This document shows positions 1 to 5,678 of a stretch of 5,722 nt of DNA, in pieces (the stretch's first letter is position 1; every line of letters begins with the position of its first letter). The stretch covers positions 1 through 5,722 of the forward strand of contig URQX01000102.1 in NCBI GenBank assembly GCA_900550175.1, in the 5' to 3' direction. Made by a program: the position numbers and the translations under genes. This DNA comes from an uncultured Veillonella sp. (GTDB lineage Bacteria; Bacillota; Negativicutes; Veillonellales; Veillonellaceae). The notes beneath the pieces were generated by a model. That model was not told where the DNA came from, made no database searches, and saw only the letters and a program-made list of their open reading frames with translations.

Positions 1-749
1 TAGCTACAGGTAACTATAATGGTAAGACAGCTCGAATGTATACGGACTGTGGCATATTTACATGTAACGATGAATATGGTGATGATGCATCTCGTTTCTT
101 TAATTTAATTTCAGGTTATTCCGATCCTCCAATCTGGAATAAATTTATTGTAGCTCCTTTAAATTTGCGGGAAAAAATAATGGAATTAATTGACCGTGAA
201 ATAGACTTTGCTAAACAGGGAGAAGAGGCATATATTATTGGGAAAATGAACTCTTTACTCGATAAAGAAGTTATAGCTAAACTATATGAAGCTTCGGCTG
301 CAGGTGTTCGTATTGATCTTATTGTTCGTGGTATTTGTACATTACGTCCTGGTATTACAGGGGTCAGCGATAATATAACAGTCCGTTCTGTGGTGGGGCG
401 TTTCTTAGAGCATCATCGTTTATTTTATTTCCATAATGGGGGAAATGAAAGTCTATTCTTATCGAGTGCAGACTGGATGCCACGAAATTTAAATGAACGT
501 GTAGAACTTATGATACCTATTGAAGATAAACGACATAAGGAGCGCGTTAAAGGTATTTTGGATTTATACTTAGAAGATACTTTAAAAGCTCATATTATGA
601 GAGCAGATGGTTCATACCGTAAAATTAATGATAGAGAACATCCGATTTCTGCTCAAGAAGAACTTATGAAACAAGCTATTGCATGTGAGCATAAGGAGTC
701 AATGACGGTAATAGAGCGGTTACAACCAATGTTTAAGATGAATAAATGA
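1..749 (+). CDS. ppk1: Polyphosphate kinase 1, C-terminal part (5' end outside window)
   Basis: PPK1 reversibly transfers the terminal phosphate of ATP onto inorganic polyphosphate through a phosphohistidine intermediate. The frame is open from the window edge (first full codon at position 3) and gives 248 visible residues, so the gene is truncated by the window rather than broken. The visible start, ATGNYNGKTARMYTD, matches the family's GTGNYN-KTAR-YTD segment, so the ATG at 36 is internal. Other family blocks follow: KMNSLLD, a RG-C-LRPG block near visible residues 109-117, and FLEHHR near 134-139. The first His of EHHR (codon 411-413) aligns with E. coli His592, a conserved active-site histidine. 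SSADWMPRN follows. The main phosphorylated histidine (E. coli His435) would lie upstream of the window. The C-terminal tail ends at TGA 747-749, with a terminator about 55 bases downstream. Family assignment is very secure; nothing visible suggests decay. Confidence 0.95.
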   Translation, partial: ATGNYNGKTARMYTDCGIFTCNDEYGDDASRFFNLISGYSDPPIWNKFIVAPLNLREKIMELIDREIDFAKQGEEAYIIGKMNSLLDKEVIAKLYEASAAGVRIDLIVRGICTLRPGITGVSDNITVRSVVGRFLEHHRLFYFHNGGNESLFLSSADWMPRNLNERVELMIPIEDKRHKERVKGILDLYLEDTLKAHIMRADGSYRKINDREHPISAQEELMKQAIACEHKESMTVIERLQPMFKMNK

Positions 750-803
750 TGAAATTTGCACATAGTGTTAAATGATGAATTTTAATACATTTATAAAATA
801 GTG

Positions 804-830
804 AAAAGGCCTGTTTTTACAGGCTTTTTT
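804..830 (+). terminator. Rho-independent terminator of ppk1
   Basis: A ten-pair stem joins 804-813 to 820-829, with one G-T wobble. Its core is GCCTG pairing with CAGGC, the loop is TTTTTA, and six T residues end the structure on the plus strand. It lies about 55 bases after the ppk1 stop codon, as expected for the end of that transcript. Confidence 0.88.
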
Positions 831-1118
831 GCATGTATATATATTTGAAAATGAGATGGAAATGAAATTTTCTGATATGTTGAAAATTTTGGTAACAATT
901 CAAAAACACATAAAAATACAATTTTAGTTATAAAAAAACTCATATACTATATATAGTAGTGGTATCGTATATATGTACACAATTCGGAATATATTGTATA
1001 GTATTTAAAAATATCGATATGTACGCATACAGTAGACTTTTAAGGAAAATGTAGAATTTTAAATTGTTAAAAACGTAGTATCTGTAAAGGTTTGTGCGCT
1101 ATTGTTAACCTTTTGGAT
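831..1118. other. AT-rich intergenic region without a supportable gene
   Basis: No convincing coding frame or structured RNA is visible between the ppk1 terminator and the next promoter. The region is strongly AT-rich, with a 14-bp perfect palindrome TACTATATATAGTA at 945-958 and a 10-bp palindrome ATATCGATAT at 1011-1020. It also has a near-repeat: TATCG-TAT-ATATGTAC at 963-978 recurs without the central TAT at 1012-1024. These could be regulator sites for the downstream cell-wall gene, but AT-rich palindromes arise easily by chance. Confidence 0.5.
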
Positions 1119-1148
1119 TTGACAGGTTGTATCTATCTGTAGTAGAAT
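1119..1148 (+). promoter_or_regulatory. Sigma-A-type promoter of the 3D-domain gene
   Basis: A perfect -35 hexamer TTGACA (1119-1124) and a -10 hexamer TAGAAT (1143-1148, five of six consensus bases) are separated by 18 bases. Initiation would fall near 1154-1156, leaving a leader of only about 20 bases that consists mostly of the ribosome binding site. This leaves no room for a riboswitch or attenuator if it is the main promoter. Confidence 0.78.
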
Positions 1149-1174
1149 AATTACATTACAGGAGGAATTACAAT

Positions 1175-2152
1175 ATGAGAATTCATAAGACACACAAACG
1201 ATATATTTCGTCTGTTGTTGCAGGATTGATTGTAACAGCTGTAACTATGACAGGTTTTTCTTATAATGATAAAACCGTAACCGTTATGGTAGATGGTGCA
1301 GCACACACTGTTAGAACACATTTAAATTCTAACGAAGGTATCGTACGCGATGCTGGGGTTAAATTAAATCCAAATGATAAAGTTATTTCCAGCTCAGCAT
1401 CTGTTCAAAATGGTACAACATTAACTGTTGTACGTGCCATTCCAGTTTATGTAACTGTCAATGGTAAGACTAGAGCTGTTTTCACTACAGAAACAACTGC
1501 ACAAGGCGTTGCTAATGAACTTGGTTTTAAAATGCCTAATTATGCTGTAGTAGGCGATGCAAATGGTTCTGTATTAAGTGGTACACATATTACAATTGCG
1601 CAAGTAACAAGCCGATCCTTGTCTACAGTAGATCAAGAAATTGCTATTCAAGTAATTCGTCAAAAAGATGATACAATGGCACAAGGTGAAGAAGAGGTTG
1701 TTCAAGTTGGCCAACCTGGTTTAGAACGAGTGCAACGTGAAACATTATATAGTAATGGTGCGGTTATTAAAACAAATGACGTATCTAAAGTGACACAACG
1801 CGAAATGGTACCTACTATTATTAAAGAAGGTACTCGTGAAGTGACTACATCTCGTAATATTGCTGGCCGTTCATCTCGCGCTATCGTAATGGAAGCTTCT
1901 GCTTACCTTGCTGGTGATGGTGATGGTGCTGGTATTACGGCTACAGGTGTTCCTGCAGTACGGGGGATTGCAGCGGTTGACCCAGATGTTATCCCATTGG
2001 GTACACGCTTATTTATCCCTGGTTACGGTGAAGCTATTGCTGCCGATACAGGTGGTGCCATTGTGGGTAATAAAATCGACCTTGTAATGGACTCTTATGG
2101 CGAGGCTATGGACTTTGGTCGTCAAGACGTTACAGTGTACGTATTGGACTAA
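1175..2152 (+). CDS. DUF348-G5-3D domain cell-wall protein (YabE/YocH-like)
   Basis: Probable peptidoglycan-active protein outside the cytoplasmic membrane. Residues 1-10 are basic and about 13-29 are hydrophobic, giving a signal peptide or signal anchor; no clear cleavage site is visible, so it may stay tethered. Two DUF348 repeats follow (about 33-72 and 89-128), then a G5 domain (about 148-222), a likely extended stalk or glycan-binding region. A C-terminal 3D domain (about 236-325) carries the three conserved aspartates of the family: D269 in AVDPDVIPLGT, D291 in ADTGG and D302 in NKIDLVMD. The 3D fold is a double-psi beta-barrel related to MltA-type lytic transglycosylases, so glycan-strand cleavage is the likely activity (family inference). 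Its 325 residues are shorter than Bacillus YabE. The start is supported by AGGAGG (1160-1165) nine bases before ATG. It is monocistronic, with its own promoter and terminators. Confidence 0.9.
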   Translation: MRIHKTHKRYISSVVAGLIVTAVTMTGFSYNDKTVTVMVDGAAHTVRTHLNSNEGIVRDAGVKLNPNDKVISSSASVQNGTTLTVVRAIPVYVTVNGKTRAVFTTETTAQGVANELGFKMPNYAVVGDANGSVLSGTHITIAQVTSRSLSTVDQEIAIQVIRQKDDTMAQGEEEVVQVGQPGLERVQRETLYSNGAVIKTNDVSKVTQREMVPTIIKEGTREVTTSRNIAGRSSRAIVMEASAYLAGDGDGAGITATGVPAVRGIAAVDPDVIPLGTRLFIPGYGEAIAADTGGAIVGNKIDLVMDSYGEAMDFGRQDVTVYVLD

Positions 2153-2159
2153 TATAATA

Positions 2160-2198
2160 AAAAGGAGGATATATCTATTAGGTATATCCTCTTTTTTA
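2160..2198. terminator. Terminator of the 3D-domain gene, probably bidirectional
   Basis: A nine-pair core stem, GAGGATATA (2165-2173) with TATATCCTC (2183-2191), is extended outward by a wobble pair and A-T pairs. Six T residues follow on the plus strand, and an A-run at 2159-2163 supplies a T-run for minus-strand transcripts. It begins eight bases after the stop codon of the 3D gene. Confidence 0.88.
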
Positions 2199-2238
2199 TT
2201 GAAGCTTAAGCTTAGTAAGTAATCACAGTAGATATAGT

Positions 2239-2272
2239 AAAAGGACGCCTTATAATTAAGGCGTCTTTTTTT
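2239..2272. terminator. Terminator of the metE-like/msrAB operon, probably bidirectional
   Basis: GACGCCTTA (2244-2252) pairs with TAAGGCGTC (2257-2265) around a TAAT tetraloop. A-run and T-run flanks lie on both sides. On the minus strand it follows the msrAB stop codon directly, the flanking run overlapping the TAA at 2271-2273. On the plus strand it is a backup terminator for the 3D gene. Confidence 0.88.
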
Positions 2273-3209
2273 AGTCTTCAATATATGGAATTAGATATTC
2301 GTATTTTGTACCTTTTAATTCATCTTTAGGGATAAATCGTAAGGCAGATTCATTGATACAGTAGCGAAGTGATCCATTAGGTCCATCTTCAAATACATGG
2401 CCTAAATGAGCATTACCAATGCGGCTGCGTACTTCGATACGATTCATGCCATGAGAGTCATCTTGATAATATTTAATAACATCCTTCGCAATTGGCTTTG
2501 TGAAACTTGGCCAACCACAGTGAGATTCAAATTTATGAGCAGAAACGAAGAGGGGCTCTCCTGTAGTAATATCTACATAAAGACCTGCTTTAAATTCATC
2601 AGTTAACTCATGACTGAATGGTGCATCTGTAGCAGAGTTTTGTGTAACTTCAAACTCTTGCGGAGATAAAGCCTTGAGCTCTTCCTCAGAAGGCTTATTA
2701 TAGGCGTTGTCATCTACAAGTGGTTCATCAGATAGGCCTAGTGGAATGTGACAATAGCCAGTAGGGTTTTTATCTAAGTAATCTTGGTGATATTCCTCGG
2801 CAGAGTAGTAGTTAGATAGAGGCAATACTTCAATAGCAAATGGCTTTCCTTCGAAGGATTGGGCACGAGCCAAGGTACTTTCAATAATAGTTTTGTCGGC
2901 TTTATCTATATAGTAAATACCAGTTCGATATTGAATGCCTACGTCGCCACCTTGTTTATTAACACTGAATGGATCGATGGCGCGTAAGAAGTATTGAATT
3001 AAGTGATCCAAGGAAAGTACATTTGCATCGTATGTAACCTTTAGTGCTTCCACATGACCACTATCGTGACAGACATCTTCATAACTTGGATTTTCCGTAG
3101 GCCCATTGGCATAGCCTACTTCAGTGGAAATGACACCAGAGATTTTTCTGATATACCCTTGAAGGCCCCAGAAACAACCGCCTCCTAAATATATAGTATG
3201 TTCATTCAT
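2271..3209 (-). CDS. msrAB: Bifunctional methionine sulfoxide reductase MsrA-MsrB
   Basis: Reduces both S and R epimers of methionine sulfoxide, free or in proteins, with thioredoxin as the usual electron donor. The MsrA domain is about residues 5-155: GGCFWG holds the nucleophilic Cys12, YED (42-45) follows, and Cys153 in NPTGYCHIP is the likely resolving cysteine. After a linker, the MsrB domain (about 180-312) has Cys231 in HCGWPSF (likely resolving), H268 and H271 in NAHLGHVF, and catalytic Cys284 in RYCINESALRFIP. The two CxxC pairs of zinc-binding MsrB proteins are absent, so this is the zinc-free type. No signal peptide or thioredoxin-like N-terminal domain is present, so it should be cytoplasmic, unlike neisserial PilB. 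The 312 residues fit an A-B fusion. ATG 3207-3209 directly follows the TAA of the upstream gene, so it is co-transcribed and probably translationally coupled. Confidence 0.96.
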   Translation of the reverse strand: MNEHTIYLGGGCFWGLQGYIRKISGVISTEVGYANGPTENPSYEDVCHDSGHVEALKVTYDANVLSLDHLIQYFLRAIDPFSVNKQGGDVGIQYRTGIYYIDKADKTIIESTLARAQSFEGKPFAIEVLPLSNYYSAEEYHQDYLDKNPTGYCHIPLGLSDEPLVDDNAYNKPSEEELKALSPQEFEVTQNSATDAPFSHELTDEFKAGLYVDITTGEPLFVSAHKFESHCGWPSFTKPIAKDVIKYYQDDSHGMNRIEVRSRIGNAHLGHVFEDGPNGSLRYCINESALRFIPKDELKGTKYEYLIPYIED

Positions 3210-4331
3210 TTAATCACCCCAAACTTCGTGAGCTATTTCTTTAACTAATGCAAGTTTAGCCCATTGTTGTTCTTCAGTCAATTGGTTACCAATTTCACAA
3301 GATGCAAAGCCGCATTGAGGGGATAGGCAAAGTCTATCGAGTGGAATATATTTAGTAGCTTCTTTGATTCGTTCTTTGATAACTTCTTTATCTTCTAATT
3401 CTGGGCGTTTGGATGTAATCAAGCCTAATACAACCTTTTTATTAGGGGACACTTCGCGCAATGGCTCAAAACCACCAGAGCGATCATCATCAAATTCTAG
3501 ATAATATGCATCTACATTTTCTTTGGCGAATAGAATTGGTGCAACTGGTTCATAACCACCGCTAGCAGCCCAGGTAGAGTTGTAATTACCACGGCATACA
3601 TGTGTAGTGAATGCTAAGTCATGAGGGCGCCCTTCGAGTGCCAAGTTATTTAAGCGTAGGTATTTAGCTGTTTCACCTTCGATAGTGACGCTTTTATCTT
3701 TTTGGCGACCAGTCCAGTAAGCGTGGTCACAGCACATACCCCAAGTGCAATCGTCAAATTGGATGTTGCGGCAACCTGCTTCATAGAGATCTGTTATTAC
3801 TTGACGGTATGCAGCAGCAATGTCTTGAATTAATTCTTCTAAGTCAGGATAGAAGGAGCGTGTTGTGATGCCATTATCTTCGCGGAATAATTCAGCTAAG
3901 AATTGGGATGGAGCAGGGATAGTTTGACGTGCTGTAGTATGATCATCTTCAAATTGTTTTACGAATTTGAAATGCTCTACAAATGGATGGTTAGTGCCTG
4001 TAATTTTACCAGTAAGGGCGAGGGAGCCAGGTGCTGTTTCTTGACCAACGAATTTGTAACCGTGTTCAAGTTCAATTGCTTTTACGCCATTAAATCCCCA
4101 CATGAAATCTAAGTGCCAGTATGCACGGCGGAATTCACCATCAGTAATAACAGGAAGGCCTGCAGCTTTTTGTTTTTGAATGAGGTCTGTAATGAGACAA
4201 TCTTCTACAGCTGTTAGTTCTTCTCTAGTAATATTTCCTTTTGTAAAAGCTTCACGAGCTTCTTTTAATTCTGCTGGGCGTAGGAAAGAACCTACGATAT
4301 CAAAATGGAATGGTGCTAATTGTTTGGACAT
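3210..4331 (-). CDS. Short MetE-like (cobalamin-independent) methionine synthase family protein, YxjG/YxjH type
   Basis: Resembles the C-terminal catalytic barrel of MetE, which moves a methyl group to a homocysteine-type thiol; the N-terminal barrel of full MetE is absent, as in the YxjG/YxjH family of about 375 residues. From the chosen ATG (4329-4331) it has 373 residues. The four likely zinc/thiol ligands are visible in family order: H244 and C246 in TTHVCRGNY, E279 in YYLEFDD, and C340 in SPQCGF. Substrate-barrel blocks FDIVGSFLRP (N terminus) and VITDGEFRR (61-69) are also present. The methyl donor and acceptor cannot be read from the sequence; homocysteine is likely, another thiol possible. 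The start is set by AAGGAGG nine bases upstream; a longer frame beginning with TTG at 4418 would run through the promoter. It is the first gene of an operon with msrAB. Confidence 0.88.
   Translation of the reverse strand: MSKQLAPFHFDIVGSFLRPAELKEAREAFTKGNITREELTAVEDCLITDLIQKQKAAGLPVITDGEFRRAYWHLDFMWGFNGVKAIELEHGYKFVGQETAPGSLALTGKITGTNHPFVEHFKFVKQFEDDHTTARQTIPAPSQFLAELFREDNGITTRSFYPDLEELIQDIAAAYRQVITDLYEAGCRNIQFDDCTWGMCCDHAYWTGRQKDKSVTIEGETAKYLRLNNLALEGRPHDLAFTTHVCRGNYNSTWAASGGYEPVAPILFAKENVDAYYLEFDDDRSGGFEPLREVSPNKKVVLGLITSKRPELEDKEVIKERIKEATKYIPLDRLCLSPQCGFASCEIGNQLTEEQQWAKLALVKEIAHEVWGD
3214..3220 (-). promoter_or_regulatory. Ribosome binding site of msrAB inside the upstream gene
   Basis: On the minus strand GGGGTGA lies four bases before the msrAB ATG, within the last codons of the metE-like gene. 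It matches the anti-Shine-Dalgarno sequence well except for G in place of A. The overlap with translated codons and the zero-base gap favour translational coupling. Confidence 0.65.
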
Positions 4332-4340
4332 AATTAAAAT

Positions 4341-4347
4341 CCTCCTT
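4341..4347 (-). promoter_or_regulatory. Ribosome binding site that sets the metE-like start
   Basis: AAGGAGG on the minus strand, nine bases before ATG 4329-4331. It identifies residue Met of MSKQLAPF as the start and excludes the upstream TTG extension, whose added residues lack family similarity. Confidence 0.9.
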
Positions 4348-4382
4348 ATATAAACGGTAAAACCGATAAATTCGATAGGTTT

Positions 4383-4412
4383 ATTATAACTAAGTCTGAG
4401 CATATATAAAAA
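4383..4412 (-). promoter_or_regulatory. Probable promoter of the metE-like/msrAB operon
   Basis: A perfect -10 hexamer TATAAT is on the minus strand at 4383-4388. The best -35 candidates are poor T-rich hexamers at 4406-4411 or 4407-4412 (17- or 18-base spacer). A consensus -10 with a weak -35 often indicates a promoter needing an activator. The leader would be about 45 bases, with a small CGGT-TTT-ACCG dyad before the ribosome binding site but no recognisable riboswitch. Confidence 0.55.
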
Positions 4413-4413
4413 T

Positions 4414-4427
4414 ATCAATATATTGAT
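4414..4427. repeat. 14-bp perfect palindrome next to the operon promoter
   Basis: ATCAATATATTGAT reads identically on both strands and lies directly upstream of the weak -35 region of the operon promoter, where an activator would bind. Its regulator is unknown. The AT-rich context makes chance possible. Confidence 0.5.
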
Positions 4428-4578
4428 GTTGTATATAGTTTTAAGTTATATTGGATGAAAAATTTGAAGTTTCAGTTATATCAAGATATAAAAGTAATAT
4501 ACTGTATCTATTCCACTGTATAGTAGCCTATACTTATGTAGGGGCTGCTGTATAGTTCTGAGTTTTGTGCATATGCTA
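4428..4578. other. Non-coding upstream region of the operon with several small dyads
   Basis: No gene is supported here. It contains TTATATC-AA-GATATAA (4476-4491), a direct repeat AGTTATAT at 4444-4451 and 4474-4481 with a 30-base period, and an inverted repeat GTATAG-TAGC-CTATAC (4518-4533). CTGTAT also occurs three times (4502-4507, 4516-4521, 4548-4553). These might be regulator sites or remnants of a mobile sequence; none matches a motif I can name. Confidence 0.4.
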
Positions 4579-4656
4579 AAAAGCACTCTCCTAATTAACT
4601 GCCCCCAAAAATTGGACACAATTTTTGAGGTGCAGTTCATAATGGAGAGTGCTTTT
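4579..4656. terminator. Terminator hairpin of the LysR gene, loop enlarged by an insertion
   Basis: A perfect 13-pair stem joins 4579-4591 (AAAAGCACTCTCC) to 4644-4656 (GGAGAGTGCTTTT). T-runs lie at both ends, five T on the minus strand and four on the plus. On the minus strand it starts about 58 bases after the LysR stop codon, so it should end that transcript and separate it from the metE-like operon. The loop is 52 bases and itself nearly palindromic; taking out the inner 45-bp element and one TAA copy leaves a TAAT tetraloop. The inner hairpin probably stacks on the stem, so termination may survive. Confidence 0.82.
4595..4639. mobile_element. 45-bp palindromic IS3-like miniature element in the terminator loop
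   Basis: Two tips face each other: the left (4595-4614) begins TTAACTGC and ends CAAAAATTG; the right (4619-4639, read inward on the minus strand) begins TGAACTGCACC and ends CAAAAATTG. They match at 18 of 21 aligned positions, with one gap and two mismatches, and only GACA separates them. The direct repeat TAA flanks the element at 4592-4594 and 4640-4642, like a 3-bp target duplication. The AACTGC-CCCCAAAAATTGGACA pattern resembles terminal inverted repeats of IS3-family (IS150-group) elements, which commonly make 3-4 bp duplications; this family call is from memory and tentative. The left tip has TT where TG is usual. There is no coding capacity, so it could move only with a transposase supplied elsewhere. 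Confidence 0.6.
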
Positions 4657-4714
4657 ATTAGTAGTTGTGCTATTGTGTAGAATTTTATGAATTAATACTA
4701 GACGTATTATACTA

Positions 4715-5653
4715 TTACTCATTTGTTTCAGGTAATTGAATATGTCTACCGTAGTTACCTACGTATTGTTCTAAGGCGTGGATATATTCTTGTCCTAAAC
4801 GACTACGATGCATTTTGTTATTGGTAATGTAACCGATATGCATCAAACCTTCTTCTGCAAGAGGGACAGAAATGATATTTTCACCATTTACTTCCTCATC
4901 TATTACGCCGCTAGATACGGTATATCCATCTAGACCTAGTAATAAACTAAAGAGGGATGCTCGATCGCGAACACGGATATGTTTTGGTCGTACAACGGTA
5001 CTAAATATTTCTTCAGAGAAGTAGAAGGAGTTGTGATCACCTTGTTCAAAGGAAATATAAGGGTATTCTTCAAGTTCATCCATAGAGACTACATCCTTAT
5101 TTGCTAAAGGATGGTTTTTACCGATAAAAATGTGAGGATGAGCCGTAAAGAGTTCTGTAAAGGTCAATTCATTGGTGTGAATTAATTTTTCTAATACAGG
5201 GCGATTAAAATCATTATAATAGAGCAATCCAATTTCACTCTTCATATGAGCTACGTCATCGATAATCTCATAGGTTTGTGTTTCACGCAAAGATACATCA
5301 TATTGGTCGATATCTGCTCCTTTTAAAAGCTCTACAAAGGCGTTAACGGCAAAGGAGTAATGTTGGGTAGAAACAGAAAATTGTTTTTTTCCACCGCTTT
5401 GGCTTTTATATTGTTCTTCCAATAATGCAGCTTGTTCTAGTACTTGGCGTGCATAGCCGAGGAAACGTTCCCCCTCTTTAGATACCGTAATACCTTTATT
5501 GGTGCGGTCGAAAATGGTAATGCCCATTTCCTTCTCTAATTCCTTAATAGCCTTTGTTAGACTTGGTTGAGAAACGAAGAGGCGTTTAGCAGCTTCACTA
5601 ATACTACCTATATTTGCAATTGTTGTGACATATTTTAGTTGTTGTAAGGTCAT
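4715..5653 (-). CDS. LysR-type transcriptional regulator
   Basis: Dimeric or tetrameric DNA-binding regulator responding to a small ligand. The N-terminal winged helix-turn-helix spans about residues 1-60, with the characteristic GSISEAAKRLFVSQPSLTKAIKELE helix-turn-helix at 16-40, followed by the G-IFDR wing near 44-50. A linker helix (about 60-90) leads to the periplasmic-binding-protein-like effector domain (about 92-300). Its total of 312 residues is slightly above the usual length of about 300 and complete. The effector cannot be assigned: TQHYSFAVNAFVELL (96-110) opens the ligand domain, but I know no diagnostic ligand motif. The start is fixed by AAGGAGG five bases before ATG 5651-5653. 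Transcription runs toward the metE-like/msrAB operon but is separated from it by a terminator. Control of that operon is possible, not shown. The dyad at 5679-5703 suggests autoregulation. Confidence 0.93.
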   Translation of the reverse strand: MTLQQLKYVTTIANIGSISEAAKRLFVSQPSLTKAIKELEKEMGITIFDRTNKGITVSKEGERFLGYARQVLEQAALLEEQYKSQSGGKKQFSVSTQHYSFAVNAFVELLKGADIDQYDVSLRETQTYEIIDDVAHMKSEIGLLYYNDFNRPVLEKLIHTNELTFTELFTAHPHIFIGKNHPLANKDVVSMDELEEYPYISFEQGDHNSFYFSEEIFSTVVRPKHIRVRDRASLFSLLLGLDGYTVSSGVIDEEVNGENIISVPLAEEGLMHIGYITNNKMHRSRLGQEYIHALEQYVGNYGRHIQLPETNE

Positions 5654-5678
5654 AATGGCCTCCTTTTATATATTACAC

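Noticed and set aside
36..749. Polyphosphate kinase gene starting at the ATG at 36
   Set aside because: The frame is open back to the window edge and the residues before this ATG (ATGNYNGKTAR) match the conserved PPK1 sequence, so it is an internal methionine.
862..927. A 21-codon open frame after the ppk1 terminator
   Set aside because: It has no good ribosome binding site, no promoter and no recognisable similarity; the composition is that of the AT-rich spacer.
831..1174. c-di-AMP (ydaO-type) riboswitch ahead of the 3D-domain gene
   Set aside because: The conserved GC-rich core is not visible and the best promoter leaves only about 20 transcribed leader bases.
2009..2281. Minus-strand open frame of 90 codons
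   Set aside because: It runs antisense through the conserved end of the 3D domain and across both terminators, with no family similarity.
2406..2606. Plus-strand open frame inside msrAB
   Set aside because: It is antisense to the conserved MsrB domain and has no supporting start signal or similarity.
3903..4112. Plus-strand open frame inside the metE-like gene
   Set aside because: It is antisense to a conserved enzyme, and its low-complexity protein looks like a shadow.
4332..4418. N-terminal extension of the metE-like protein from a TTG at 4418
   Set aside because: The extension would span the TATAAT promoter and the perfect AAGGAGG site, and the added 29 residues do not resemble the family, which begins near the FDIVGSFLRP block.
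4332..4578. SAM riboswitch, T-box or cobalamin riboswitch upstream of the metE-like gene
   Set aside because: I looked for these because of the methionine context; none of their conserved cores is visible and the predicted leader is too short.
4693..4709. TAATAC-N5-GTATTA dyad after the LysR stop codon as a terminator
   Set aside because: The stem is only six pairs, all but one of each strand's ends AT-rich, with no T-run; the 4579-4656 hairpin is a far better terminator.
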